Assembly (NCBI GenBank): GCA_015075645.1
Contig: JABTUF010000004.1
Span: 62,001 to 126,000, forward strand
Length of the DNA: 64,000 nucleotides
Source: Burkholderiales bacterium
Lineage (GTDB): Bacteria; Pseudomonadota; Gammaproteobacteria; Burkholderiales; Casimicrobiaceae
Direction: 5' to 3'
Shown here: in pieces, positions 24,823 to 31,971 of the stretch
Layout: each line of letters opens with the position of its first letter
How positions within the stretch are numbered: the first letter of the stretch is position 1
Program-made: the position numbers and the translations under genes
The notes under the pieces: model-generated
The model's database searches: none
Told to the model about the DNA's origin: nothing
What the model saw: the letters and a program-made list of their open reading frames with translations, nothing else

Positions 24823-27800
24823 GCCTTGCCTTTCACTTTGACCGCCTCGCCCTTGAGGTAGCGCGCGGCGAACGCGCTTTCGTGCGCCGGCGAGTACCCG
24901 CTCGCCGCCGGCTCCCACACGCCGCTGCCGCCGAGCCCGCCGGGCTCCGCCTTCTGAATGCGCACCAGCGTCTCCTTGGGCACGGTGTTCACCGCGTGGT
25001 TGTCGACGTCGAAGCCGAACACGAAGCCCATGCCGCCGACCTTCTTGTGGAACAGGCTGTCGGTCTGGTGCATCGGCGGCGCCCAGCCGCGCGTCACACT
25101 CTGGTGCGAGCCGTAGCGGAAGTTCGACTGGTAGCCGGTGTCGGCCGCGAGCGCGCGCTTGTCGGGCCGCGTCTCGTGCGCCTTGACCGTGCGCTCGCTG
25201 GCGATCCAGGCGCTGTGCTTGGTCATGACCACGTTGTACGGATACGCCGGGTTGTACTTCACGCGCGTCAACAGTCGGAACGCCTTGTAGCGCGGGTCGG
25301 ATTCCTTCCAGCCGGCGAACGGCCGGTCGACCGGGTTGGCGTCCACGTGGATGTAGTCGCCATCCTCGATGCCGAGGTCCTTCGCCGCCTGCGGGTTCAT
25401 GTGCACCTGCCAGTCGCCGACGCCGGGCTGGCGCGTGTCCATGCGGTACGGGTCGCCGAAATTGGTGCTCCAGATCCAGTTCCAGTCCACCGTCGCCCAC
25501 GAGGAGTGCGTCGTGTGCCGGCTCTTGGGCGTCATGCAGTAGAAGCGGTAGCCCTGCTCCCACAGCGGGTTCTTGGTCGCCTTGACCTCCTTCCACGGCA
25601 GCTTGTTGTTGGCCACCGCCCGCAGGTCCGCGTCGAGCGGCTTCGCCTGCAGCATCTGCGGCGTCACGCCGTAGTTGTTCGGCCGCACGAAGGGACTCGA
25701 GGAGACGATCACGCCCGGCAGGTAGGGCGTGGCCTCCGGCGCCTCGCGGTGCACGACCAGGTTCTCGCCGTACTCGATCGCCTCGGGAATGTCGGTGTAC
25801 GCGTTGAGCCGCCCGGTGTCGGTGTAGAAGGGCAGGCTGTCGTGGATCTGTTCGTAGAACGCGACCCGCGGGTAGGTGCGGAACAGCAGCAGCGCCGCGC
25901 CCGGCTCGCCGTACTTGCCGGCGAGGATGTCGCTCACCTGGTAGCCCTGGGTGGTGCACGAGGCATCGAGCACGCGCTGTATGTACACCTCGGGCTTGCC
26001 TTCCAGCATGAACTTCCAGTAGTCGCGGAAGCGCTGCTCGCCGGTGAGCTTGGCGAGCTTGTCCGCGACGAGGGCGAAGATCATGCCGTCGTCCTTGGAG
26101 TCGTACAGCGGCTTGATGCCGTCGCCGCCCCAGATCTGCAGGAACGGGTTCGAGCACGAGACGCCGCACTCGCGGGTCTCGAACTCGAGCCAGGTGTTCG
26201 CCGGCAGGACCACGTCGGCGTACTCGGCGGAACCGGTCCACTCCACCTGCTGATCGATGATGCAATCGATCTTCGGGTTGACGTTGACCAGCAGGTGGTA
26301 GATCCACTTCGCCTGGTTCATCAGGTTCGCGTTGTTGTACCACATGAGCTTGGTCGGGCTCGGCATGTGGGTCTTGCCGGTGAAGTTCCTGCGGCCCGCG
26401 GGGGTCTGGACGATCAGCGGACGCTCGCCGAAGCCCCAGTAGCTCATCTCCTCGCCGTGCAGGCACTCGCGAACGTTTTCCCGGCCGATCTTCGCCTTGG
26501 GGTCGAGCACCGGCTTGAACGGATCCTCCTCCACGTACGCGCCGCCCACGCCCGGGCCCGACCACAGCGAGCCCTGGAACAGCGCCCCCTTGTAGTTGCC
26601 CGCCCAGGTGTGCGCGCCGGAGCCGGGAATGCCGATGCTGCCCACCAGCATCAGCGGCAGGCACACCGCGCGGTTGTGCAGCGTGGCGTGGAAGTAGTGG
26701 TTGATCCCCTCGCCGTAGTGGACCGCGATCGGGTAGGCCTCGCGCGGCTTGCCCTTGTAATCCGGGTCCCAGAAGCGGCGGCCGAAATCCTTCGCCAGCT
26801 GCTCGAGCAGGTCCTTCGGCGCGCCGCTGATGTCGCTCGCGGTGTCGAGGTCGTAGTCGCGCAGGTGCACGCGGTACATCTCCCACACCGTCATCGCCTC
26901 GACTTCCTTGCCGTCGACGAGGCGCAGCTTGCCCTTCCAGTCGAGCCGCGGCTCGATGCCCTGCGCGGCGAGGTGCTTGCCGACGTCGTCGCGGCTGACC
27001 GGCTTGACGCCGCCCGCCTTGCCGTCCCAGACCAGGAAGTCGCCGACCCGCTCGCGCTGCTCGGCGGTCAGGCCGTGGATGGCCATTCCCGGGCCCTTGG
27101 AGATGTCCTTGTTGCGGTAGCCGGCGATGACCTCCTGCGGCTTCACCCGCTTGAGCGTGTCGGTGCGCACGAGCAGCGGAAAGTCGGTGAACTGCTTGAC
27201 GTAGGCCTCGTCGTACCAGCCCTTGTCCATCAGGTAGCGCGTGACGAACAGGAAGATCGAGGTGTCCGACAGCCCGGGGCGCACCGAGATCCAGTAGTCG
27301 GCCTTGCTCGCCGCCGGGTTGTACTCCGGCGCGATGACCGCGATCCGCCCGGCGCGCTCGATGATCTCGGTGAGCCAGTGCGCCTCGGGCATCTTGTTCT
27401 CGATCAGGTTCTTGCCCACCTGCACGGTGAACTTGGTGAAGCGCAGGTCGTTGAGGTCGATGTCCGAGGTCTGCAGGCCATGGACGAACGGCTGGCCCGG
27501 CGCCTGGTCGCCGCGCCAGGTGTATTCGGACCATTCGCGCGCGCCCTTCGCCTTGTCGGGGCCCACCTTGCGCACCTGCGCGTCGAGCAGCCCGAGCATG
27601 TTGGCCATGCGAAAGGTGCCGAACTTGCCGATCACGCCGTGCGGCGGCAGCGAGCTGCCGAGCTTCATGGTGCGCGTGCCGGCCTCGTCCCAGTGCTCGA
27701 GCATGTCCTCGGGGTAGCCGTCGTCCTTGACCAGCCGGCGCCTGCCCTCCGCGCCGCTGTACGTGCGCGCGATCGCGATCAGCGCCTTGGCGACGTAGGT

Positions 27801-28352
27801 CGTCGCCTCGTCCCACGACACCCGCACGAAGGTGTCGGTGCCGCGCGCGTCGAAGCGGTACTGGCTGCGCAGCTTCGGGTTGTCCGACAGCGGCGGAAAG
27901 CCCGCGTCGGCCCACTGCCGCCAGCCGCTGCGGATCATCGGTCCCTTGGCGCGGTAGGGCCCGTACACGCGCCGATGCATGGTGAAGCCCTTGAGGCACA
28001 TGCGCGGGTTCCAGGCCGCCGTCGCCTGGTTGCCGTACAGGTCCTTGTAGCGGTGGTGGTCGTAGTTCTGCTCGATGCGCGTCACCACGCCGTTGCGCAC
28101 GAACGCGCGCACGCGGCACATGTGGGTGTCGTTGGGGGCGCAGATGTAGGTGAAGCTGCGCTCGTACGCGTACTGGTTGCGGTAGACCTCCTCCCAGTCG
28201 CGCTCCGGATAGTGCTCGAGCGGGTTGTCGATCCCCGGCGCGGCGACCAGCGTGCGGCCGGCAAACGCACGCTCGGTCGCCGCCAGCCCGGCGAGCGCTC
28301 CGCCGGCGGTCGCGGCGCGCTGCAGGAACTGCCTGCGCGTGAGCTTGCTCAT
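24819..28352 (-). CDS. NXR-like molybdopterin alpha subunit (NxrA-like), Tat-exported
   Basis: A 1177-residue catalytic subunit of the DMSO reductase superfamily, type II. It begins with a Tat signal (SKLTRRQFLQRAATAGGALA). Near the N-terminus lies C71-x3-D75-x3-C79, then C119, in the place of the H/C-x3-C-x3-C...C FS0 cluster site of NarG. YTWRGDQAPGQP (D282) aligns with the DWYxDLPP segment that gives the Asp ligand to Mo. The following SDIDLNDLRFTKFTVQVGKN and LIENKMPEAHW are typical of the periplasmic NXR group by recall. It would bind Mo-bis-MGD and oxidise nitrite or reduce nitrate or a related oxyanion. Only 5 bp separate it from the cytochrome gene upstream. Confidence 0.88.
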   Translation of the reverse strand: MSKLTRRQFLQRAATAGGALAGLAATERAFAGRTLVAAPGIDNPLEHYPERDWEEVYRNQYAYERSFTYICAPNDTHMCRVRAFVRNGVVTRIEQNYDHHRYKDLYGNQATAAWNPRMCLKGFTMHRRVYGPYRAKGPMIRSGWRQWADAGFPPLSDNPKLRSQYRFDARGTDTFVRVSWDEATTYVAKALIAIARTYSGAEGRRRLVKDDGYPEDMLEHWDEAGTRTMKLGSSLPPHGVIGKFGTFRMANMLGLLDAQVRKVGPDKAKGAREWSEYTWRGDQAPGQPFVHGLQTSDIDLNDLRFTKFTVQVGKNLIENKMPEAHWLTEIIERAGRIAVIAPEYNPAASKADYWISVRPGLSDTSIFLFVTRYLMDKGWYDEAYVKQFTDFPLLVRTDTLKRVKPQEVIAGYRNKDISKGPGMAIHGLTAEQRERVGDFLVWDGKAGGVKPVSRDDVGKHLAAQGIEPRLDWKGKLRLVDGKEVEAMTVWEMYRVHLRDYDLDTASDISGAPKDLLEQLAKDFGRRFWDPDYKGKPREAYPIAVHYGEGINHYFHATLHNRAVCLPLMLVGSIGIPGSGAHTWAGNYKGALFQGSLWSGPGVGGAYVEEDPFKPVLDPKAKIGRENVRECLHGEEMSYWGFGERPLIVQTPAGRRNFTGKTHMPSPTKLMWYNNANLMNQAKWIYHLLVNVNPKIDCIIDQQVEWTGSAEYADVVLPANTWLEFETRECGVSCSNPFLQIWGGDGIKPLYDSKDDGMIFALVADKLAKLTGEQRFRDYWKFMLEGKPEVYIQRVLDASCTTQGYQVSDILAGKYGEPGAALLLFRTYPRVAFYEQIHDSLPFYTDTGRLNAYTDIPEAIEYGENLVVHREAPEATPYLPGVIVSSSPFVRPNNYGVTPQMLQAKPLDADLRAVANNKLPWKEVKATKNPLWEQGYRFYCMTPKSRHTTHSSWATVDWNWIWSTNFGDPYRMDTRQPGVGDWQVHMNPQAAKDLGIEDGDYIHVDANPVDRPFAGWKESDPRYKAFRLLTRVKYNPAYPYNVVMTKHSAWIASERTVKAHETRPDKRALAADTGYQSNFRYGSHQSVTRGWAPPMHQTDSLFHKKVGGMGFVFGFDVDNHAVNTVPKETLVRIQKAEPGGLGGSGVWEPAASGYSPAHESAFAARYLKGEAVKVKGKA

Positions 28353-28357
28353 GGACG

Positions 28358-29131
28358 CTATTCCCTGCGCGGTTCGAAGTTGCTCGCGCGATAGATGTAG
28401 AGGATCGCCTGCCACGCCTCGTCGGGCGAGAGGTCGTTCGCGTGCAGCGTCGAGGCGTCGGGCTCCTCGTCGCCGGCCACCCATTTCGGCATGGCGCTGT
28501 TGAACTGGTTCTGGAGGCCGCCGATGGTCAGCCGCCAGTACACGTAGGGCAGCGTCAGTTGCGCGATGGTGCCGGCGTCGGTGAAATCCGCCGGCCGGAT
28601 CGGGTAGCGGAAGGCGTCCGCGGCGGGGCCCCGGCCGTCGAGCTTCTCGCCGTGGCAGACCGCGCAGTTCGCCTCGTAGACGCGCTTGCCGGCGGCGACG
28701 TCCTCGGCACGCCACTTGGCCGGATCCGCCGCCCAGGCCGGCACCGCGATGCGCTTGAGCACCTCTTCGCCCACGGTCGGGTGGCGCTGGAAGATCTCTA
28801 CCGGCGGCGCGTAGTGCGGGCGCAGTGCGTCGTAGACCCACCAGCCGAGCACCAGCGGGAGTACCGCGAGCAGCGCCCAGCGCTGGCCACGGATCGCGCG
28901 CGGCTCGCGCTCGGGCACCTGCACGAAGAAGTCGACGAAGCGGCGGATGCGCGCATCGTCGAGGGTGACGTGGATGATCGCGCCGGCGATGACGAACCCC
29001 ATGTACAGCAGGATCACGCTTCCCGGAATCACCGGGCGCACGAGCTTCAGCCCGACGTAGATCGCCGCCACCACCAGGACCACGCCGGTGGGCAGCGGCA
29101 GCTGCGCCCACGCCGCGCGCAGCCGCTTCAT
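28358..29131 (-). CDS. Membrane-anchored monoheme cytochrome c
   Basis: A 257-residue protein with three N-terminal hydrophobic helices (PTGVVLVVAAIYVGLKLV; GSVILLYMGFVIAGAIIHVTL; WALLAVLPLVLGWWVYDAL) and a periplasmic class I cytochrome c domain with one heme site, CAVCH (in RVYEANCAVCHGEKLDGRGPA). The later MPKW segment may give the axial Met. Start at 29131 overlaps the stop of the diheme cytochrome (ATGA). It probably accepts electrons from the alpha-beta-gamma enzyme and hands them to the oxidase or quinone pool. Confidence 0.85.
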   Translation of the reverse strand: MKRLRAAWAQLPLPTGVVLVVAAIYVGLKLVRPVIPGSVILLYMGFVIAGAIIHVTLDDARIRRFVDFFVQVPEREPRAIRGQRWALLAVLPLVLGWWVYDALRPHYAPPVEIFQRHPTVGEEVLKRIAVPAWAADPAKWRAEDVAAGKRVYEANCAVCHGEKLDGRGPAADAFRYPIRPADFTDAGTIAQLTLPYVYWRLTIGGLQNQFNSAMPKWVAGDEEPDASTLHANDLSPDEAWQAILYIYRASNFEPRRE

Positions 29132-29946
29132 GGCTTGCTCCCGGCGAGGTACTCGATGAGCGACTTGAGCTGCGCGGCCGTCAGCATGCTGCCGTATTCC
29201 TGCGGCATCATCCCCGCAGGGAACTCCTTCGCCTCGTACGCCTTCGGATCGACGATCGCCTCGACCAGGAAGGCTTCGAGACTCATCTTGCGCCCCGCCG
29301 CGACCTGCCGCAGCCCGCCCGCCTCGAGGCTCGGCCCCAGCACCTTCTTGCCGGCCTCGAGGCTGTGGCAGCCGAGACATCCGAGCGTGCCGAGCAGCGC
29401 CTTCGCATCCAGCGTCGCGGCGGCGGCCGGCGCCGGGGCGGCGGCCGCGCCGGCCGGCCGCGGTAGTTCGCCGATCTTGGCCGACGGCTTCCCTCCGAGC
29501 GACTGGAGGTAGTTGACCACGGCGACGATCTCCTCGTAGCTGAGCTTCGCGGGCACGCCGGTCGAGCGCGGCATGATGTTGGTGTAGCCCTCGACCACGT
29601 ACGCGCCCGGCTCGTACAGCGCCTGCACCAGGTACTCGACGAGGCCGCCCGGGCCGCCGGCCGCGCCCCTGGCGCGGCGCGTGGCGACGTCGGCCAGGTT
29701 CGGCCCGCGGCCGCCGCCCTTCACGCCCGCGCCGGGCTCGAGGGTGTGGCAGGTCATGCAGCCGCGCTGGCGAACCAGCGTCGCGCCGAGCGCAGCGAGC
29801 TCCGCGGGGGTCATCGCTTCCGTGATCGCGAGCTTCTGCGGCGGCTGCCAGCGCGTCTGCGGAATCCAGTTGGCGAACCAGACGAAGAATCCGACCACGA
29901 TCACCGCCGGCAGCGCCGGCGCGGCGTACGCGGCGGCGCTCCTCAC
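29128..29946 (-). CDS. Membrane-anchored diheme cytochrome c
   Basis: A 272-residue protein with an N-terminal membrane anchor (APALPAVIVVGFFVWFANWI), then two class I cytochrome c domains with CMTCH and CLGCH heme sites. They are separated by an Ala/Pro-rich linker (PRPAGAAAAPAPAAAATLDA). The segments TNIMPRS and AGMMPQEY supply possible Met ligands. Its GTG start at 29946 overlaps the stop of the bd-like oxidase gene (GTGA), so the two are translated as a pair; it is a good candidate electron donor subunit for that oxidase. Confidence 0.85.
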   Translation of the reverse strand: MRSAAAYAAPALPAVIVVGFFVWFANWIPQTRWQPPQKLAITEAMTPAELAALGATLVRQRGCMTCHTLEPGAGVKGGGRGPNLADVATRRARGAAGGPGGLVEYLVQALYEPGAYVVEGYTNIMPRSTGVPAKLSYEEIVAVVNYLQSLGGKPSAKIGELPRPAGAAAAPAPAAAATLDAKALLGTLGCLGCHSLEAGKKVLGPSLEAGGLRQVAAGRKMSLEAFLVEAIVDPKAYEAKEFPAGMMPQEYGSMLTAAQLKSLIEYLAGSKP

Positions 29947-31712
29947 TGCGGCTGTCCCTGCGGAGCGAGGTCGACCAGTGTGCGCTCCTCGGTCCGGTGC
30001 GCCATGCCGGCGATCGCGAACGCCACCGCGAGCAGCGCGAAGAAGATCGCGGTGATCAGCGTGATGACCAGCGCCGCCTCGCCGAGCGAAGGCAGCCCCG
30101 CGCCGGGCGACGTGTCTTCCACGATCCCGAACACATGCCAGTTGAGCCGCGCGCCGCTGCGCGCGTAACCCATGAGGCCCATCAGCCACACGATCACGAC
30201 CGCGAGCAGCACCAGCACGTACTGGCCGCGGCGCGGCAAGGTGCCCCAGCGCACCGCCGCGACCGTCCTTGCCCCGCGCAGCAGCGCCTGGTCGAGCGCG
30301 AAGGTGACTGCGATCCCGCCGATCAGCACGTAGATCTGCCAGATCGACGTCTTGATGCGGATGTGCGCCGGCGCGAAATAGCCGTAGATGCCGAGCGCGG
30401 TGATGGTGAGCGCCATCAGGCCGACGAGCCCCCACTCCACCCTCGTCCCGGTGCGCGCCCAGGCGACCGCCGGCTCGCGCCCGGCCCGGCGGTACAACAG
30501 GTAGCTCGCGTACAGCACCACCAGCACCAGCGTCACCGCGATCATCTTCGGCGCCATCACGCCGAGCGCCCCGAGCACGGGATGGAAGCCGCCGGTCGAT
30601 TCCTCGATGCTCGCGGCCATCGTGTGCGGCGTGGCCCAGACCGCGAAGCCCGCGATGAGCAGCACGTTGAACACCGGACTCCAGCGCTGCTGCGCCTGCG
30701 AGCCGGGGATGCGCAGCAGCCCGAGCCAGGAGTAGTACGCCGCACCGATGAACAGCACCGCGATCACGATCGCCTGGATGATGAACAGCCACGAGAGCAC
30801 GCCGCCCATCAGCGTCACGCCGTAGGTGGCGGAGAACGCGAACAGCTCGAAGCCGAAGTAGTAACCGGCAAACGGCAGGAACAGCATCGTGAACAGCGCG
30901 ATCAGGTTGCCCGTGTAGCCCATCCAGTCGTACAGCGCCCGCTCGCGGGCGTCTTCGCTCAGCAGCAGCCGGTACGCGGCGTAGGCCGAGCACAGCAGCG
31001 CGCCGAAGGTGACGTTGGCGACCAGGCGGTGGATGTTGAGCGGCATCCAGCCGGGGTTCCACACGGCGTCGAACAGGCTCACGAGCTGGCCCTGCTCGTT
31101 CACGCCGGCGGGGGTCATCATGTACGTCGCCCACGCATCGGCGATGAACATCACGATGGTGCCGAAGACGTTGAGCAGCAGCCCGAGCAGCAGGTGGAAC
31201 CATTTCCAACGGCCCTGCCACCGCTTCCACCCGTAGTACCAGAAGTACAGGCACAGCGTCTCGGCGATGAAGAACAGCGGATAGACGACGAAGGTCGGGC
31301 CGAACACCCCCGTCATGTGGCGCATGAAACCCGGATACGCGGCGAACAGCAGGAAGCCGAGCAAAGCGCCGGTGATCGCGGTCAGCGAGTACGCAACCGG
31401 CAGCAGGCTCGCCATCTCGTGCGCGAGCCAGTCGTGGCGGCGCGCGGCGACGCGGTCGGTCTTCTCGGCCCGCCACCCCAGGTACTCGATGAACAGCGCG
31501 AACATCGGCACCGCGAGCACGAACGCCGCGAACTCGAGGTGCAGTTGCGCCGCGATCCAGGCCGCGAGGCGGCTGTCGATACCGAGGATCGTGGCATAGG
31601 CGGCCGACTCGGGCGTCTGGGCCAACGCCGCGCCACACAAGACGGCCGGCGCGGCGCCCAGCATACGCGCGGCGCCGCGCCGCCAGGCTCGAGTCGCATT
31701 GCCTGCCGCCAT
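29943..31712 (-). CDS. Cytochrome bd-like oxidase subunit I (CydA-like), multi-TM
   Basis: A 589-residue membrane protein with about 13-14 helices, distantly like CydA. I start at the ATG at 31712: it has a GGGGGAG ribosome site and yields a signal-like N-terminus (ARMLGAAPAVLCGAALAQ). Candidate heme-ligand His lies in the first helix (AQLHLEFAAFVLAVPMFALF), as in CydA. I do not see the GRQPW-type segment or a clear Q-loop of quinol oxidases, and no CydB or CydX is encoded. Nitrospira genomes are known to carry such bd-like oxidases thought to use cytochrome c. First gene of the leftward operon, with the diheme cytochrome overlapping its stop. Confidence 0.78.
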   Translation of the reverse strand: MAAGNATRAWRRGAARMLGAAPAVLCGAALAQTPESAAYATILGIDSRLAAWIAAQLHLEFAAFVLAVPMFALFIEYLGWRAEKTDRVAARRHDWLAHEMASLLPVAYSLTAITGALLGFLLFAAYPGFMRHMTGVFGPTFVVYPLFFIAETLCLYFWYYGWKRWQGRWKWFHLLLGLLLNVFGTIVMFIADAWATYMMTPAGVNEQGQLVSLFDAVWNPGWMPLNIHRLVANVTFGALLCSAYAAYRLLLSEDARERALYDWMGYTGNLIALFTMLFLPFAGYYFGFELFAFSATYGVTLMGGVLSWLFIIQAIVIAVLFIGAAYYSWLGLLRIPGSQAQQRWSPVFNVLLIAGFAVWATPHTMAASIEESTGGFHPVLGALGVMAPKMIAVTLVLVVLYASYLLYRRAGREPAVAWARTGTRVEWGLVGLMALTITALGIYGYFAPAHIRIKTSIWQIYVLIGGIAVTFALDQALLRGARTVAAVRWGTLPRRGQYVLVLLAVVIVWLMGLMGYARSGARLNWHVFGIVEDTSPGAGLPSLGEAALVITLITAIFFALLAVAFAIAGMAHRTEERTLVDLAPQGQPQ

Positions 31713-31750
31713 TCGCTCCCCCGCGCTCGCTTCCCCCACGGCGGGCGCGT

Positions 31751-31765
31751 GCAACATTCGGACCA
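31751..31765 (-). promoter_or_regulatory. Sigma-54-type promoter for the leftward operon
   Basis: Read on the reverse strand: TGGTCC-GAATG-TTGC, with GG and GC exactly 10 bases apart as needed for -24/-12 elements. It lies about 39 bases before the oxidase start at 31712. The -12 TTGC is perfect and the -24 differs at two positions from TGGCAC. The response regulator of the island has the sigma-54 contact motif GAFTGA, which supports the call. Confidence 0.6.
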
Positions 31766-31803
31766 GACGTCCGCGGCCACCACCGTCGCGTTTCGCGGTC
31801 GCC

Positions 31804-31824
31804 GATTGAACGAATTGCTCAATC
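31804..31824. promoter_or_regulatory. Candidate activator site, inverted repeat
   Basis: GATTGA and TCAATC are perfect inverted arms around a 9-base centre that is itself partly symmetric. It lies about 40 bp upstream of the leftward -24/-12 element and 92 bp upstream of the rightward one, a fair place for an NtrC-class enhancer site. The binding protein is inferred to be the island's response regulator. Confidence 0.45.
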
Positions 31825-31850
31825 CGCAGCGCGAATGTCGGCGCGCGACG

Positions 31851-31863
31851 GAACGATTCGTTC
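31851..31863. promoter_or_regulatory. Candidate activator site, perfect palindrome
   Basis: GAACGATTCGTTC is a perfect 6+1+6 palindrome. TTGAAC in the neighbouring site and CGTTCAA here share the half-site GAACG/CGTTC, so the two could bind the same dimeric regulator in tandem. It lies between the two divergent sigma-54-type promoters. Confidence 0.45.
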
Positions 31864-31915
31864 AACGCCACGCTGCCCTCACGGCGAATCGCACTGCACG
31901 ATCTCGCGCCCTTGC

Positions 31916-31930
31916 TGGCACGATCTCTGC
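31916..31930 (+). promoter_or_regulatory. Sigma-54-type promoter for the rightward operon
   Basis: TGGCAC-GATCT-CTGC: a perfect -24 hexamer, correct 10-base spacing between GG and GC, one mismatch in the -12 (CTGC for TTGC). It lies 41 bases before the ATG at 31972 of the stress protein gene. With the oppositely oriented element at 31751-31765 it makes a divergent pair. Confidence 0.7.
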
Positions 31931-31971
31931 CTCAAGCGCGCAGACACTTGCCGACGGGGTCTGAAGCGCTC

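Noticed and set aside
22947..28394. Open frame of 1815 codons on the plus strand
   Set aside because: It lies antisense to the alpha, beta and chaperone genes, is made of Arg/Val/Ala/His-rich low-complexity sequence and has no domain. It is a high-GC shadow of the true reverse-strand genes.
20245..31712. Classical membrane nitrate reductase narGHJI
   Set aside because: Alpha has a Tat signal for the periplasm, the gamma is an EbdC-type heme-b protein rather than NarI, and the beta N-terminus is NxrB-like, not NarH-like.
31713..31871. Longer N-terminus for the bd-like oxidase
   Set aside because: The extra 53 codons would overlap the sigma-54-type promoter and palindromes, and the ATG at 31712 has a strong ribosome site and starts a signal-like helix.
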